Shown piece after piece: positions 4,860 through 5,746 of a stretch of DNA of 5,746 bases. Location of the stretch: contig JAOZOC010000232.1 in the NCBI GenBank assembly GCA_029933495.1, positions 1-5,746 on the forward strand, in the 5' to 3' direction. Under the pieces are notes generated by a model, which made no database searches, had not been told where the DNA came from, and saw nothing but the letters and a program-made list of their open reading frames with translations. Position 1 is the first letter of the stretch; each line of letters opens with the position of its first letter. This DNA comes from Bacteroidales bacterium. GTDB taxonomy: Bacteria; Bacteroidota; Bacteroidia; Bacteroidales; JAADJA01. The position numbers were made by a program, and so were the translations under genes.

Positions 4860-5477
4860 ATGGACGGAATAGCTACATTTGCTTTAACAGTATTCACCGG
4901 ATTCTTTGCAATTATGAATCCTATTGCAAATGTTCCGATTTTTTTAAGCCTTACTGAAGGAGCTGATAAGCCAGAAAAAAGGAAAATTGCAAGAAAATCT
5001 ACTTTGACGGCATTTCTAATTGTTTTTATGTTTGTTATTCTGGGTAAGCTTATTTTTGAATTATTCGGCATCACAATTCCTGCCTTCAAAATTACCGGTG
5101 GGATTCTGATTTTCTATGTGGGCTTTGAGATGCTTCAATCCAAGAAATCGAACATTAAGCATATTGCAGATCCTGTTATTGATGAGAGTATCGCCGTTTC
5201 ACCACTGGCCATTCCTCTGCTGGCCGGACCAGGAACCATCGTTACTGCAATGAATTTTGTTACTGATACCGGATATATTCATATCGGTATTGTTATCTTG
5301 ATTTTTGCTCTGATGTGTTATCTTACATATATTGCTTTTTCTTTAAGTGGGAAAATCATTGACAAACTTGGTAATAATATAATTTTAGTAGTCGGAAAAG
5401 TGATGGGGCTTATTATTGCTATTATCGGAACCGATATGATTATTGATGGAATAAAACTGGCATTTAATTTAAGCTAA
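4860..5477 (+). CDS. MarC-family (UPF0056) integral membrane protein
   Basis: The 205-residue protein has about six membrane helices and belongs to the MarC/YchE/YhgN family of inner-membrane proteins of unproven function; the old link to multiple antibiotic resistance has not held up for E. coli MarC. The family's two related motifs are visible: NPIANVPIFLSLT (20-32) in the first helix region and SPLAIPLLAGPGTI (114-127) at the start of the second half, a pattern suggesting an internal duplication as in transporters. Length is normal for the family. I start it at ATG 4860; a TTG two codons upstream (4854) would add only two residues, and the ATG gives the usual N-terminus right before the first helix. 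It is followed after 4 bases by the LapA-like gene, so the two are probably co-transcribed from the box at 4826-4833. Confidence 0.92.
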   Translation: MDGIATFALTVFTGFFAIMNPIANVPIFLSLTEGADKPEKRKIARKSTLTAFLIVFMFVILGKLIFELFGITIPAFKITGGILIFYVGFEMLQSKKSNIKHIADPVIDESIAVSPLAIPLLAGPGTIVTAMNFVTDTGYIHIGIVILIFALMCYLTYIAFSLSGKIIDKLGNNIILVVGKVMGLIIAIIGTDMIIDGIKLAFNLS

Positions 5478-5481
5478 TGCA

Positions 5482-5746
5482 ATGAAAAAGACATTTTCTC
5501 TTATTCTGATAGCAATGCTAATTATTTTAGTTGTTGTTTTTACTTTGCAAAATTCAGATAGTGTATTGATAAAGTTTTTTTATCTGGAATTTTCCAGCTC
5601 GCTTTCGCTAATAATATTTTTAACTTTTGTCTTTGGAGGGTTGGTTGCAATTATTGCTTTGTCTCCGTCAATGATGAAAGACAGTAAATTGAACAAGTCA
5701 ATGAGAAAAAAGATTAAGCAGTTGGAATCTCAAATTGAAAAACACC
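5482..5746 (+). CDS. LapA-like (DUF1049) membrane protein, cut by window edge
   Basis: ATG at 5482 opens a frame to the right edge (88 complete codons). Helix one is about residues 4-21, ending in the family's conserved FTLQNSDSVLIKF step (20-32), and helix two about 42-61 with the Gly-Gly of FGGLVAII. A charged, Lys-rich cytoplasmic segment follows (KKIKQLESQIEKH), probably the start of a coiled coil. This two-helix plus coil plan is that of LapA/DUF1049 proteins; E. coli LapA works with LapB in control of lipopolysaccharide synthesis. Whether this protein does the same is inferred. No LapB partner is visible inside the window. Confidence 0.8.
   Translation, partial: MKKTFSLILIAMLIILVVVFTLQNSDSVLIKFFYLEFSSSLSLIIFLTFVFGGLVAIIALSPSMMKDSKLNKSMRKKIKQLESQIEKH

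Noticed and set aside
4814..5089. Minus-strand open frame of 91 codons opposite the MarC gene
   Set aside because: It lies wholly over the strongly supported MarC N-terminal coding region and its promoter, and its product shows no domain or start context.
5477..5485. ATG at 5477 overlapping the MarC stop codon (TAATG)
   Set aside because: Its frame stops after two codons (ATG CAA TGA); the LapA-like gene starts at the ATG at 5482.
1..5746. CRISPR array, tRNA, rRNA, intact transposase or defence genes
   Set aside because: I looked for regularly spaced repeats, clover-leaf sequences and transposase motifs on both strands and saw none.

Overview
The window looks like chromosomal DNA of a member of the Bacteroidota, probably a free-living, gliding or marine-type lineage; I cannot name the genus. 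Four things point there. The DNA is AT-rich. Near-perfect TAnnTTTG boxes (the Bacteroidota -7 promoter element) lie in front of the gene starts, and Shine-Dalgarno sequences are essentially absent. Secreted proteins and lipoproteins are abundant. The left edge carries a repeat protein of the kind usually exported by the type IX secretion system.

Layout. Bases 1-848 (minus) hold the N-terminal part of a secreted protein built from a repeat of about 53 residues; its C-terminus is outside the window. Bases 849-1163 are a gene-poor stretch with a tandem promoter box, a perfect 13-bp hairpin, short open frames that look like remnants or a dispersed element, and a small REP-like repeat that touches the stop codon of the next gene. 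Bases 1164-2562 (minus) are a tight two-gene operon: a six-helix membrane protein that matches only the membrane part of fused MFS/spermidine-synthase proteins, then, one base after its stop codon, a lipoprotein of the peptidase C26 (gamma-glutamyl-GABA hydrolase, PuuD-like) family. Divergent from it, a GH13 alpha-amylase-type lipoprotein occupies 2656-4041 (plus). A strong bidirectional terminator (4061-4092) separates it from the convergent gene for a secreted DUF1573 protein (4114-4632, minus). After a 227-base divergent regulatory region with a striking palindromic operator candidate come a MarC-family membrane protein (4860-5477, plus) and, four bases later, a LapA-like (DUF1049) membrane protein that runs off the right edge.

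How the genes fit together. Most products act in the envelope. The membrane protein/C26 lipoprotein pair is the most intriguing unit: both families have polyamine-related relatives, but the aminopropyltransferase domain is missing and the normally cytosolic hydrolase carries a lipoprotein signal. The amylase shares a 93-base divergent promoter region with this pair but has no SusC/SusD partners in view. MarC and the LapA-like protein form a separate inner-membrane pair. I see no CRISPR array, tRNA, rRNA or intact mobile element. The best candidates for something undescribed are the coupled membrane/C26 lipoprotein pair, the hairpin overlapping a promoter at 865-907, and the four-half-site operator at 4697-4736.
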